NCBI GenBank assembly: GCA_013288455.1 | Contig: JABDBU010000021.1 | Location: forward strand, 1-11,489 | Source of the DNA: Gammaproteobacteria bacterium | GTDB lineage: Bacteria > Pseudomonadota > Gammaproteobacteria > Diplorickettsiales > Diplorickettsiaceae | DNA length: 11,489 bases | Direction of reading: 5' to 3' | Part shown: piece after piece, positions 1-6,532 of the stretch | Position numbering within the stretch: position 1 is the first letter of the stretch | Layout: each line of letters opens with the position of its first letter | Notes under the pieces: model-generated | Told to the model about the DNA's origin: nothing | Database searches by the model: none | What the model saw: only the letters and a program-made list of their open reading frames with translations | Made by a program: the position numbers and the translations under genes

Positions 1-221
1 ATACGTGAATGCGTCGAGCGAGGCAGCATGCCATACTCAGCGGTAATCCATCCTTGACCTGAATTTTTTAAAAATTTCGGAACCCCTGTCATAACACTGG
101 CATTGCATATCACCTTAGTATTGCCAAATTCTATCAAGACAGAACCCTCTGCATACCGAGTGTAATGACGCGTGATACAAACAGGTCGAAGTTCAGTAGC
201 TAAACGGGCAGTAGAACGCAT
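1..221 (-). CDS. rph: RNase PH, N-terminal fragment cut by the window edge (left copy)
   Basis: This is the first 73 codons of ribonuclease PH, a phosphorolytic 3'-5' exoribonuclease that trims tRNA 3' ends and acts as a hexamer in the cytoplasm. The protein opens MRSTARLATELRPV and contains YAEGSVLIEFGNTKVIC, then the signature GQGWITAEYGMLPRSTH. This aligns without gaps to the start of E. coli RNase PH (about 238 residues) as I remember it. The ATG at 221-219 (reading leftward) sits where the family starts, and a weak GGAA lies just upstream. The catalytic C-terminal two thirds lie outside the window, so function cannot be judged. The gene reads away from icmT and follows tRNA-Phe on the same strand, 78 bases downstream. 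It is identical to the copy at 11269-11489. Confidence 0.95.
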   Translation of the reverse strand, partial: MRSTARLATELRPVCITRHYTRYAEGSVLIEFGNTKVICNASVMTGVPKFLKNSGQGWITAEYGMLPRSTHSR

Positions 222-299
222 CGTTATTTTCCATAGTAGCTGGACAAATAATTGAATTAGCCCCTTATCGTCCAAGAATCTGTGTTTGATTAAATAAAT

Positions 300-375
300 T
301 GGTGGCCGAAGGCGGAATCGAACCACCGACACAAAGATTTTCAGTCTTCTGCTCTACCGACTGAGCTATTCGGCC
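300..375 (-). tRNA. tRNA-Phe (anticodon GAA), left copy
   Basis: This is a 76-base tRNA with CCA encoded. The acceptor strands GGCCGAA and TTCGGCC pair fully. The D stem is GCTC/GAGC. The anticodon arm GAAGA-CTGAAAA-TCTTT places GAA at the anticodon. The T arm is GGTGG-TTCGATT-CCGCC. The discriminator base is A, followed by CCA. It resembles E. coli tRNA-Phe in loop sequences and arm lengths. It is transcribed leftward from the promoter at 428-456 and precedes rph on the same strand. Confidence 0.98.
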
Positions 376-427
376 TTGAGATCTGCATCCAAAAGCGTAA
401 GGATAAAAAATCGATAAGGAGCTGCGT

Positions 428-456
428 ATTAAAGCGGGTCGCTTCAATTGAGTCAA
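428..456 (-). promoter_or_regulatory. Sigma70-type promoter for tRNA-Phe (left copy)
   Basis: On the minus strand TTGACT (456-451) and TTTAAT (433-428) are separated by exactly 17 bases. Each matches its consensus hexamer at five of six positions. The predicted start, about seven bases downstream of the -10 box, leaves a leader of roughly 45 bases before the tRNA. Spacing and placement support it; no experimental start is implied. Confidence 0.65.
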
Positions 457-502
457 GTGTATGTATCAGACCCATTCCAGAATACTGCATTTCCTTATCT
501 TC

Positions 503-531
503 ATCTTCGTTATTTTCAGTTATCTTCGTTA
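503..531 (+). repeat. Paired 10-bp direct repeat upstream of icmT (left copy)
   Basis: ATCTTCGTTA occurs at 503-512 and again at 522-531, 19 bases apart start to start. It lies 137-166 bases before the icmT start and upstream of the tRNA-Phe promoter. The spacing is close to two helical turns, so it could be a tandem operator. It does not match the CpxR or PmrA consensus sites known to control Legionella icm/dot and effector genes. Chance in AT-rich sequence is possible. Confidence 0.3.
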
Positions 532-637
532 CATGTATCTTTTTCCTTTCCTTTTCGTGCACTGAAAATTAGGCAGCCAATACACTAACTTTAAATTCTA
601 TATGACATGTTGTATCATCCTTGCCGTATGTGATGTG

Positions 638-651
638 GCTAAAATTTTGGC
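638..651. promoter_or_regulatory. Imperfect palindrome before the icmT start (left copy)
   Basis: GCTAAAATTTTGGC is self-complementary except for one symmetric pair (T opposite G). It lies immediately upstream of the GAGGG ribosome binding site at 655-659, which is nine bases from the icmT ATG. It might be an operator or a weak RNA hairpin. No regulator is identifiable from the sequence. Confidence 0.25.
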
Positions 652-668
652 AATGAGGGCTGTAATAA

Positions 669-929
669 ATGGCTCAAGTACCGACAGAAGCGCATTGGCG
701 TGATTCAGCTCGTACGCCTCGGTTTTTTTTAATAGATGCACGCGCAGCCTTCCCTTTGCTGTTGTTTTTGCTTCACATACGCGTGTGGAGCTTTATTTTA
801 GCATTGCTGGCAATGGCGTTTTTTGCCCTGTTGGAACGATATGGCTTTTCGGTGACAGTTTTTTTGCGCTGGTTACGCACGGTTTTAGCAGGACCACGCA
901 AAATAGCAATTCCTTGGTGGAAAGAGTAG
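669..929 (+). CDS. icmT: Dot/Icm type IVB secretion protein IcmT (left copy)
   Basis: This is a small inner-membrane component of the Dot/Icm type IVB secretion system, which delivers effectors into host cells. In Legionella, IcmT is needed for intracellular growth and for pore-forming egress. The 86-residue product matches the family length. It shows the conserved N-terminal block HWRDSARTPRFF (residues 9-20), a hydrophobic stretch at about 27-56 able to span the membrane, FLRWLR (65-70) and a C-terminal AGPRK-x3-PWW (74-84). This agrees with Legionella and Coxiella IcmT as I remember them. The ATG is preceded by GAGGG at a nine-base spacing. The gene is followed after six bases by icmS, the usual icmT-icmS order. 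It diverges from tRNA-Phe. Identification is by recall of family sequence, not a search. Confidence 0.93.
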   Translation: MAQVPTEAHWRDSARTPRFFLIDARAAFPLLLFLLHIRVWSFILALLAMAFFALLERYGFSVTVFLRWLRTVLAGPRKIAIPWWKE

Positions 930-935
930 GACACG

Positions 936-1274
936 ATGGAATTAAAGAAAGCTTTGTGTGCAATTGCAAAGGCTTTGAAAGTAACTTTTACCCTCAAAGA
1001 TAAAATTATTACTTATGAAGAGGTATTTTCTGAAGTAGGATTGCTGCCCGCTATTGCGCGTAGAGCCGACCAGCTTTGCTTACTGTGTTTGGGATATGGC
1101 ATCGGTGTTACGTTTGGTGAAGTAGAGCAATCTTTGTTGGGGGTCAAGGTAACTTTCGACGGAGTAACGCCTAACGTTCTGCGTTACTTATGTATTACGG
1201 ATGTCCTATGTGAATTAATCCTAGGTGGTGGTTCCGTCGCCAAAACCCCGTTGGACGAATTGATGTACGATTAA
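936..1274 (+). CDS. icmS: Dot/Icm type IVB secretion adaptor IcmS (left copy)
   Basis: IcmS is a small acidic cytoplasmic adaptor. With IcmW it binds effectors and docks on the DotL coupling ATPase complex, feeding substrates to the Dot/Icm channel. The 112-residue product is close to the 114 of Legionella IcmS. It carries the conserved central run GLLPAIARRADQLC (35-48) followed by CLGYGIG (51-57), the block DGVTPNVLRYLCITDV (75-90) and the C-terminal TPLDELMYD. No signal peptide or membrane segment is visible. The start lies six bases after the icmT stop, and its ribosome binding site (GAGTAGGA) overlaps that stop, so translation is probably coupled. In Legionella and Coxiella, icmT-icmS leads on to further icm genes; here putA follows instead, after 78 bases. 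Confidence 0.94.
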   Translation: MELKKALCAIAKALKVTFTLKDKIITYEEVFSEVGLLPAIARRADQLCLLCLGYGIGVTFGEVEQSLLGVKVTFDGVTPNVLRYLCITDVLCELILGGGSVAKTPLDELMYD

Positions 1275-1352
1275 CATTTAGCCAAAGCTCGGATGCAATT
1301 CGATCAATACAACACTAACATAGCAATTTTTGTAAGCTTTTGAGAGGTTTGA

Positions 1353-4300
1353 ATGTCGTACTCCCCAATTTCACGGAACAGTGAGCCTTTACGCACAGCC
1401 ATTGCGCGGGCTTATTGTGCCGATGAGAGTAATGCAGTTAAACAATTGGCCGCAGCAGCTGCGCTTTCGGATGATGTTATCTCGAACATTGCCGAAGTTG
1501 CACGTAACTTAGTGCAGCAAATTCGCAAAAAACGTCTATCGAAAGGTGGACTGGATGCTTTTCTACATGAATATAGCTTGTCCAGCCAGGAGGGTATTGC
1601 GTTAATGTGCTTGGCAGAGGCACTATTACGCATTCCTGATAGTGCGACTATTGATGCTCTGCTAGAAGATAAGATCAGTCACGCAGACTGGGCATCGCAT
1701 CTAGGACAAAGTTCATCTTTTTTTGTTAATGCCAGTACCTGGGGATTGCTGCTGACGGGGAAATTACTTAAATCGGATGAACAAGGTGGATTAGGCGTTG
1801 CATTGCGTCGATTCATCGGACGTAGTAATGCACCAGTGATTCGTGCCTCTGTTAAACAGGCCATGCAGTTGCTGGGTCGCCAATTTGTTATGGGTCAAAC
1901 CATCGCAGAAGCGCTGACACGTGCCAGGAAATATGAAACGCAGGGCTATCGTTTCTCCTATGATATGTTGGGAGAAGCGGCACGTACTGCAAAGGATGCA
2001 GAGCGTTATTTTCTCGCTTATCAGTCAGCTATCAGTGCTATTGGTAACGTGTTACCAGAAAAATCATTGCGGGATGCACCGGGTATTTCTATCAAATTAT
2101 CAGCTTTACATCCTCGTTATGAATTGGCAAAACAAGATACGGTAGTTCCGTTTTTGGTGCGTCAGCTTAAATCTTTAGCTCTACAGGCTAAGAAAAATAA
2201 CATCAGTTTAACCGTTGATGCAGAGGAAGCTGATCGCTTAGATATTTCTTTGGATATCATTGAAGCCGTATTTTGCGACCCAGAATTAGCAAATTGGGAG
2301 GGATTTGGCTTAGCTGTGCAATCCTATCAGAAACGTGCACCGTTCGTGATTGACTGGTTGGTCCAGCTTAGTCAAAAACAAGGCAAGCGCTGGATGGTAC
2401 GATTGATTAAGGGCGCTTACTGGGATACAGAGATTAAAAATGCGCAAGTCAAAGGCGTAAAAGGTTATCCGGTGTTTACGCGCAAAGTGTCCACTGATAT
2501 TTGTTTTGTCGTCTGTGCAAAAAAATTATTTGCGCACAAAAAAGAAATTTATCCACAATTTGCCACACATAACGCTTATACTTTAGCGACTATTCTGCAA
2601 TTGGCGGGAGAAAATCGGGATTTTGAATTTCAATGTTTGCACGGCATGGGTTATACCCTTTATGAAAATATTGTTGGACGAGATCAACTTGACATTCCCT
2701 GTCGCGTTTACGCGCCGGTAGGTGGGCATGCAGATTTGCTGGCCTATCTTATTAGACGCTTGTTGGAAAATGGCGCTAACACGTCCTTCGTGAATCGTAT
2801 TGTAGATCCGGCGGTGCCGATCGAGGAACTCTTGATCGATCCAATAGATAAATTACAACAACTACATGTAATTTCTCATCCTAAAATTCCTTTGCCTGCC
2901 GACATTTATGGAATGGGACGAAAAAATTCTATAGGTATTGATTTTGCAAATACCGAAACGTGCTCCATGTTGTTTGAACAAATGGAAAAAGCTTCTAGAC
3001 ATGGCTACTTATCAGCGGGTCCCATTATTAATGGAAAGTTAGAATCAGGTGAAAAAAAACGGTCGCTGGTTAATCCTGCGAAAACTCAGGTAATAATAGG
3101 AGAGGTGGCTCTTGCCAGTACAGAACAAGTTGAAACAGCGCTTGCGAGTGCGCACCAATATTTTTCTACCTGGGTTAACACAGCGCTAGAGACTCGAGCT
3201 GCTTGCTTGAATCGCGCTGCTGATCTATTTGAAGAGCGATTAGCCATATTCATGGATTTGGCAGTACGTGAAGGTGGTAAGACCTTGCCAGATGCGTTGG
3301 CAGAGGTACGGGAAGCAATTGATTTTTGCCGCTATTATGCCATGCAAGCGTGTCTCGATCTCACGCCTCGACAATTGGAAGGCCCTACAGGTGAGGAAAA
3401 TACTCTCAGTTTTCGAGGTAGAGGTGTCATTGCTTGCATCAGTCCGTGGAATTTTCCATTGGCAATTTTTATTGGGCAAGTCACCGCTGCATTGGTGGTT
3501 GGTAATACTGTGTTAGCAAAGCCTGCTGGTCAAACACCGTTGATAGCGGCAGCGGCAGTTCAATTACTGCATGAAGCAGGAATTCCAGGCCAAGCATTAC
3601 ATTTAATACCAGCAAGTGGCGCTGTGGTAGGCCCAAAATTGACGCTCGACCAACGGATCAAGGGCATTGTATTTACCGGTTCCACAGAAACAGCTCAGGC
3701 GATTAATCAGGGTTTAGCAAATCGTGGTGGAGCCATTACTCCTTTCATCGCGGAAACGGGTGGTCAAAATGCTATGATTGTAGATTCCTCTGCTTTGTTG
3801 GAACAAGTTGTAGTCGATGTCTTAAATTCTGCTTTTGGAAGTGCTGGACAGCGCTGCTCTGCTTTGCGTGTGCTGTTTGTGCAGAATGAAATGGCTGATA
3901 AGCTGATCGAAATGCTTTGCGGTGCAATGGCAGAATTACAGCTAGGTGATCCAGCACAACTTGTTAGCGATATAGGTCCTGTGATTGATAGCGCTGCAAA
4001 AAAAAATCTGGAAGAACATTTTAATCGCTTACAACGAGAGGCTAAACTGCTCTATCAAGTTAACCTGCCGGACGACATTGATAGAACCAATTTTTTTGGA
4101 CCCGCTTTGTTTGAATTAAATAATTTGGAATGTTTAGAACAGGAGGTATTTGGCCCTATTTTGCACGTCATTCGCTACGCAACTGAGAAACGTGAAGAAG
4201 TTATCGCCTCTATCAATCATACGGGTTACGGTTTAACTTTAGGTATACAGAGCCGAATCCAGAGTACTATCAATACGATTATTCGTCAGGTGCATGCGGG

Positions 4301-4493
4301 TAATCAATATGTTAATCGGACAATGATAGGTGCTGTTGTTGGCGTACAGCCTTTTGGTGGCGAAGGTTTATCTGGAACGGGTCCGAAGGCGGGGGGGCCG
4401 TACTACTTACCTCGTTTGTGCGTAGAGCGGACACTATCCGTCAATACCGCGGCAGCGGGAGGCAATGCTTCGTTGCTGTGCTTGGAGGAATGA
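1353..4493 (+). CDS. putA: Bifunctional proline dehydrogenase / glutamate-semialdehyde dehydrogenase PutA
   Basis: This enzyme oxidises proline to glutamate in two steps. An FAD-linked proline dehydrogenase passes electrons to the membrane quinone pool, then an NAD-dependent aldehyde dehydrogenase acts on glutamate-gamma-semialdehyde. At 1046 residues the gene is complete. The proline dehydrogenase barrel spans about 190-490, with Lys248, Asp289 and the substrate-binding pair Arg468-Arg469, equivalent to E. coli Lys329, Asp370 and Arg555-Arg556. The dehydrogenase domain (about 560-1030) has ISPWNFPLAIF, Glu801 in ETGGQN and the catalytic Cys835 in GQRCSA. The ribbon-helix-helix DNA-binding domain of the 1320-residue E. 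coli protein is absent, so this form should not repress its own gene. GAGAGG lies five bases before the ATG. The next gene begins three bases after the stop. The first 1253 bases lie in the left repeat arm; the rest is single copy. Confidence 0.97.
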   Translation: MSYSPISRNSEPLRTAIARAYCADESNAVKQLAAAAALSDDVISNIAEVARNLVQQIRKKRLSKGGLDAFLHEYSLSSQEGIALMCLAEALLRIPDSATIDALLEDKISHADWASHLGQSSSFFVNASTWGLLLTGKLLKSDEQGGLGVALRRFIGRSNAPVIRASVKQAMQLLGRQFVMGQTIAEALTRARKYETQGYRFSYDMLGEAARTAKDAERYFLAYQSAISAIGNVLPEKSLRDAPGISIKLSALHPRYELAKQDTVVPFLVRQLKSLALQAKKNNISLTVDAEEADRLDISLDIIEAVFCDPELANWEGFGLAVQSYQKRAPFVIDWLVQLSQKQGKRWMVRLIKGAYWDTEIKNAQVKGVKGYPVFTRKVSTDICFVVCAKKLFAHKKEIYPQFATHNAYTLATILQLAGENRDFEFQCLHGMGYTLYENIVGRDQLDIPCRVYAPVGGHADLLAYLIRRLLENGANTSFVNRIVDPAVPIEELLIDPIDKLQQLHVISHPKIPLPADIYGMGRKNSIGIDFANTETCSMLFEQMEKASRHGYLSAGPIINGKLESGEKKRSLVNPAKTQVIIGEVALASTEQVETALASAHQYFSTWVNTALETRAACLNRAADLFEERLAIFMDLAVREGGKTLPDALAEVREAIDFCRYYAMQACLDLTPRQLEGPTGEENTLSFRGRGVIACISPWNFPLAIFIGQVTAALVVGNTVLAKPAGQTPLIAAAAVQLLHEAGIPGQALHLIPASGAVVGPKLTLDQRIKGIVFTGSTETAQAINQGLANRGGAITPFIAETGGQNAMIVDSSALLEQVVVDVLNSAFGSAGQRCSALRVLFVQNEMADKLIEMLCGAMAELQLGDPAQLVSDIGPVIDSAAKKNLEEHFNRLQREAKLLYQVNLPDDIDRTNFFGPALFELNNLECLEQEVFGPILHVIRYATEKREEVIASINHTGYGLTLGIQSRIQSTINTIIRQVHAGNQYVNRTMIGAVVGVQPFGGEGLSGTGPKAGGPYYLPRLCVERTLSVNTAAAGGNASLLCLEE
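4484..4489 (+). promoter_or_regulatory. Strong Shine-Dalgarno inside the putA 3' end
   Basis: GGAGGA lies within the last codons of putA, seven bases before the ATG at 4497. It settles that start: the other ATGs at the putA stop (4490 and 4493) are in different frames. It supports translational coupling of the kefB-like gene to putA. Confidence 0.75.
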
Positions 4494-4496
4494 TGG

Positions 4497-5669
4497 ATGG
4501 ATCATAGCTTTGTTTTTTCTACCTTTGTTATCTTTACAGGAGCAGCTATTTTAGCAACAGTTGCGCTTTACACGCGACAATCGTTGTTAGTGGCCTATAT
4601 GGTATTGGGTGTGCTGATGGGGCCAAGTGGCTGGAAGTTGGTGCCAAACATCAATGTAGCGCGTGGCATTGGTGATGTAGGGATTATATTTCTTTTATTT
4701 TTGGTAGGACTTGATCTTACTCCGCGGGAATTTTTTAGTAGCTTGCGAAAGACTGCTTTAGTGACATTAGTATTTAGCGCCCTCTTTACCATGATCGGTT
4801 TCGCTGTAGGTTATCTGTTTAGCTTTACTTTATTAGAAAGTCTCTTGATAGGTGTAAGTCTAATTTTTTCGAGCACGATCATTGGGTTAAAACTATTACC
4901 CACCTTGGCTTTGCATCATAAGCCGATCGGCGAAAGGATGATTAGTGTCTTACTACTACAAGATTTGTTGGCTATTGGCATGTTATTGTTTGTGCACGGT
5001 GCACAGATGACGGGATCAAAGTTGGCAGATTTGGGATTGACTGTGATTACATTTCCCCTGTTTCTGGGGTTTGCCTTCCTTATTCAGCATTATTTTATTA
5101 GTAAATTGTTTGCGCGTTTTGATCGAGTCAAAGAATATTTGTTTTTGGCTGCGTTGGGTTGGTGTCTGGGCTTAGCTGAGCTGTCGCGTGCTTTAGGTCT
5201 TTCAGCGGAAATAGGTGCTTTTTTGGCAGGTGTTTCGATTGCAGAGGGACCTATCGCAGTTTTCATTGCCGATAATCTGAAACCGTTACGCGATTTTTGT
5301 TTAATCATGTTTTTCTTTGCTATCGGCGCAAGTTTTGATCTGCATTATTTGCCGGTAGTCATCATACCTGCGCTTTTTTTAGCTAGCTTGGTGTTATTAA
5401 TTAAACCTTGGCTATTTCAAGTTTTACTGCGTTGGTCGGGCGAGAAAAAGAATATTGCGCGGGAAGTGGGTGTGCGTTTGGGGCAAGCGAGTGAATTTTC
5501 CTTATTGATTGCGTACCTGGCAGCGGAAACCTCACCTGCTTTAATCGGTGGAAAAGCGAATTACCTGATTCAAGCCGTTACTATTTTGACGTTTGTTGGT
5601 TCGTCCTACTGGGTAGTTTTGCGTTATCCTACACCATTGGCATTGAATGAGAAGATGCGGGTAGACTAG
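4497..5669 (+). CDS. KefB/CPA2-family cation:proton antiporter, membrane domain only
   Basis: This is a monovalent cation/proton antiporter of the CPA2 family (Na_H_Exchanger domain), placed in the inner membrane. The 390 residues are almost entirely hydrophobic, with about 11-12 membrane segments. Family features include LFLVGLDL (67-74), the SSTIIGLKLLPT motif (125-136), the ion-site Gln155-Asp156 in LLLQDLLAI, GAFLAGVSIAEGP (240-252) and GQASEFSLL (339-347). E. coli KefB and KefC are about 600 residues, with a C-terminal NAD-binding RCK domain that gates transport. Here the protein ends right after the membrane domain, so ligand gating in the Kef manner is unlikely unless a partner supplies it. 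It follows putA by three bases, and 59 bases separate it from ampE. K+ versus Na+ specificity cannot be read from the sequence. Confidence 0.88.
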   Translation: MDHSFVFSTFVIFTGAAILATVALYTRQSLLVAYMVLGVLMGPSGWKLVPNINVARGIGDVGIIFLLFLVGLDLTPREFFSSLRKTALVTLVFSALFTMIGFAVGYLFSFTLLESLLIGVSLIFSSTIIGLKLLPTLALHHKPIGERMISVLLLQDLLAIGMLLFVHGAQMTGSKLADLGLTVITFPLFLGFAFLIQHYFISKLFARFDRVKEYLFLAALGWCLGLAELSRALGLSAEIGAFLAGVSIAEGPIAVFIADNLKPLRDFCLIMFFFAIGASFDLHYLPVVIIPALFLASLVLLIKPWLFQVLLRWSGEKKNIAREVGVRLGQASEFSLLIAYLAAETSPALIGGKANYLIQAVTILTFVGSSYWVVLRYPTPLALNEKMRVD

Positions 5670-5728
5670 CAGGTGTATTGGTGTTGTCCGGAACTTGATT
5701 TTACATTTAGTAGTGGCTAGGGGATCTT

Positions 5729-6478
5729 ATGACGTTTATCACACTTCTATTGTGTTTAGGCTTGGAACGATTTTTGCATAAAGGTAATTGGCTTGGTCGC
5801 TTTAATTGGTTCGAGCAGTATGTTGACAAAATACATCACTTGATGCGGGATCAAGCCTGGGCTCAGTCGCATTATGTTTTTTTAGTGCTTGTCGTATTGC
5901 CTTCTGTGATAGTAGTGGCAGTTATCTATGCCTTAAGCTCACTGTTTGTGCATGGCTTACTTGCTTTTTTTGTCGGTGCATTTGTTCTATTTTATTGTTT
6001 AGGACCTGTGGATATTTATGAAACAAAGAAGGTGGATCAATCGATATTTTGGCAAGCGAATGAAACCCTGTTTGCAGTTGTGTTTTGGTTTGCTGTATTA
6101 GGTCCAGTTGCAGCGCTCATTTACCGCTTGGTAGAACGTTCTGTGCATATCCATGCTAATGAGCTGACATTTAGTGAAGCAGCGAGCAAAGTGCTGGCAA
6201 TTCTTGATTATTTGCCCGTTCGTCTATTATCCATCCTTTATGCCCTCGGTGGTAATTTTGTTTGCACAAGTCCAGTGTGTTTGAAGTACTTGTTGAGAGA
6301 TGCATCGTTTAATTGCGAGCTCTTAGACAAAAGCGGCCGTGTTGCTTTGGGGTTAGGAGAGACGGCTGAATTAACAGCGGAGAATTATCACCAATCCTTA
6401 GGATTAATTGAGCGTGCTTTTATTCTTTTTTTGTTCATTACATTTGCCGTTGCGTTGGGAGTATTATTAAAAACGTGA
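5729..6478 (+). CDS. ampE: AmpE-like inner-membrane protein (AmpE/CobD family)
   Basis: The 249-residue product resembles AmpE, an inner-membrane protein of the AmpE/CobD family. AmpE is named for its linkage to AmpD in beta-lactamase regulation in enterobacteria; its biochemical role is poorly defined. The opening MTFITLLLCLGLERFLHKG parallels that of E. coli AmpE. Membrane segments lie at about 49-69, 72-94, 113-133 and 227-247. The family signatures FAVVFWFAVLGPVAALIYR (115-133) and LDYLPVRLLSILYALGGNF (159-177) are clear. AGGGG five bases before the ATG supports the start. The protein is somewhat shorter than the 284 residues of E. coli AmpE. No ampD lies beside it; aceE follows after 54 bases on the same strand. 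Confidence 0.86.
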   Translation: MTFITLLLCLGLERFLHKGNWLGRFNWFEQYVDKIHHLMRDQAWAQSHYVFLVLVVLPSVIVVAVIYALSSLFVHGLLAFFVGAFVLFYCLGPVDIYETKKVDQSIFWQANETLFAVVFWFAVLGPVAALIYRLVERSVHIHANELTFSEAASKVLAILDYLPVRLLSILYALGGNFVCTSPVCLKYLLRDASFNCELLDKSGRVALGLGETAELTAENYHQSLGLIERAFILFLFITFAVALGVLLKT

Positions 6479-6532
6479 AATGTTATGTAGTTTTAGAAAT
6501 ATTCTCTAGGGACGGAGACTGCCATTAATTTT

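Larger units (their letters stand above)
376..668. other. Divergent intergenic region between tRNA-Phe and icmT (left copy)
   Basis: No believable gene lies here. The region holds the leftward tRNA-Phe promoter, a pair of 10-base direct repeats (503-512 and 522-531) and a 14-base near-palindrome at 638-651 just upstream of the icmT ribosome binding site. It must also contain the icmT promoter, but no convincing -35/-10 pair with normal spacing could be placed. TAAAAT at 640-645 is a possible -10 without a clear partner. Open frames crossing this stretch run into the tRNA and look like no protein I know. Confidence 0.6.
1..2605 (+). repeat. Left arm of a perfect 2605-bp inverted repeat
   Basis: Every base I compared here is the reverse complement of 8885-11489, with mirror rule p to 11490-p. 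Gene ends, the tRNA and the intergenic sequence all map exactly. Identity ends at 2605: position 2606 is G, whereas the mirror base at 8884 predicts T. The arm carries partial rph, tRNA-Phe, icmT, icmS and the first 417 complete codons of putA. putA runs on intact beyond 2605 in this copy, so the left arm is the one in native context. Confidence 0.98.

Noticed and set aside
300..375. tRNA-Phe as an integration site for a genomic island
   Set aside because: No integrase and no repeated copy of the tRNA 3' end other than the whole-arm mirror; the neighbours are housekeeping and icm genes.
265..456. 63-residue minus-strand open frame containing GRIAQSVEQKTENLCVGGS (mirror 11034-11225)
   Set aside because: This is a tRNA gene translated as protein, a common false annotation; the frame covers tRNA-Phe completely.
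341..562. 73-residue minus-strand open frame (mirror 10928-11149)
   Set aside because: It runs through the whole 5' part of tRNA-Phe and its promoter, has a charged low-complexity start and resembles no protein I know. It is a chance frame.
773..1003. Open frames overlapping icmT and icmS (773-997 minus, 785-1003 plus, and their mirrors)
   Set aside because: They are shadows of two well-recognised genes and have no ribosome binding site or family resemblance.
1275..1352. Terminator or riboswitch between icmS and putA
   Set aside because: The 78-base gap shows no stable GC-rich hairpin followed by T residues and no recognised aptamer. Only the GAGAGG ribosome binding site is supported.
1..2605. 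Terminal inverted repeats of a transposon, linear plasmid or phage
   Set aside because: The arms contain ordinary chromosomal genes truncated at the ends. No transposase, telomere resolvase, terminal protein, integrase or replication gene is present.
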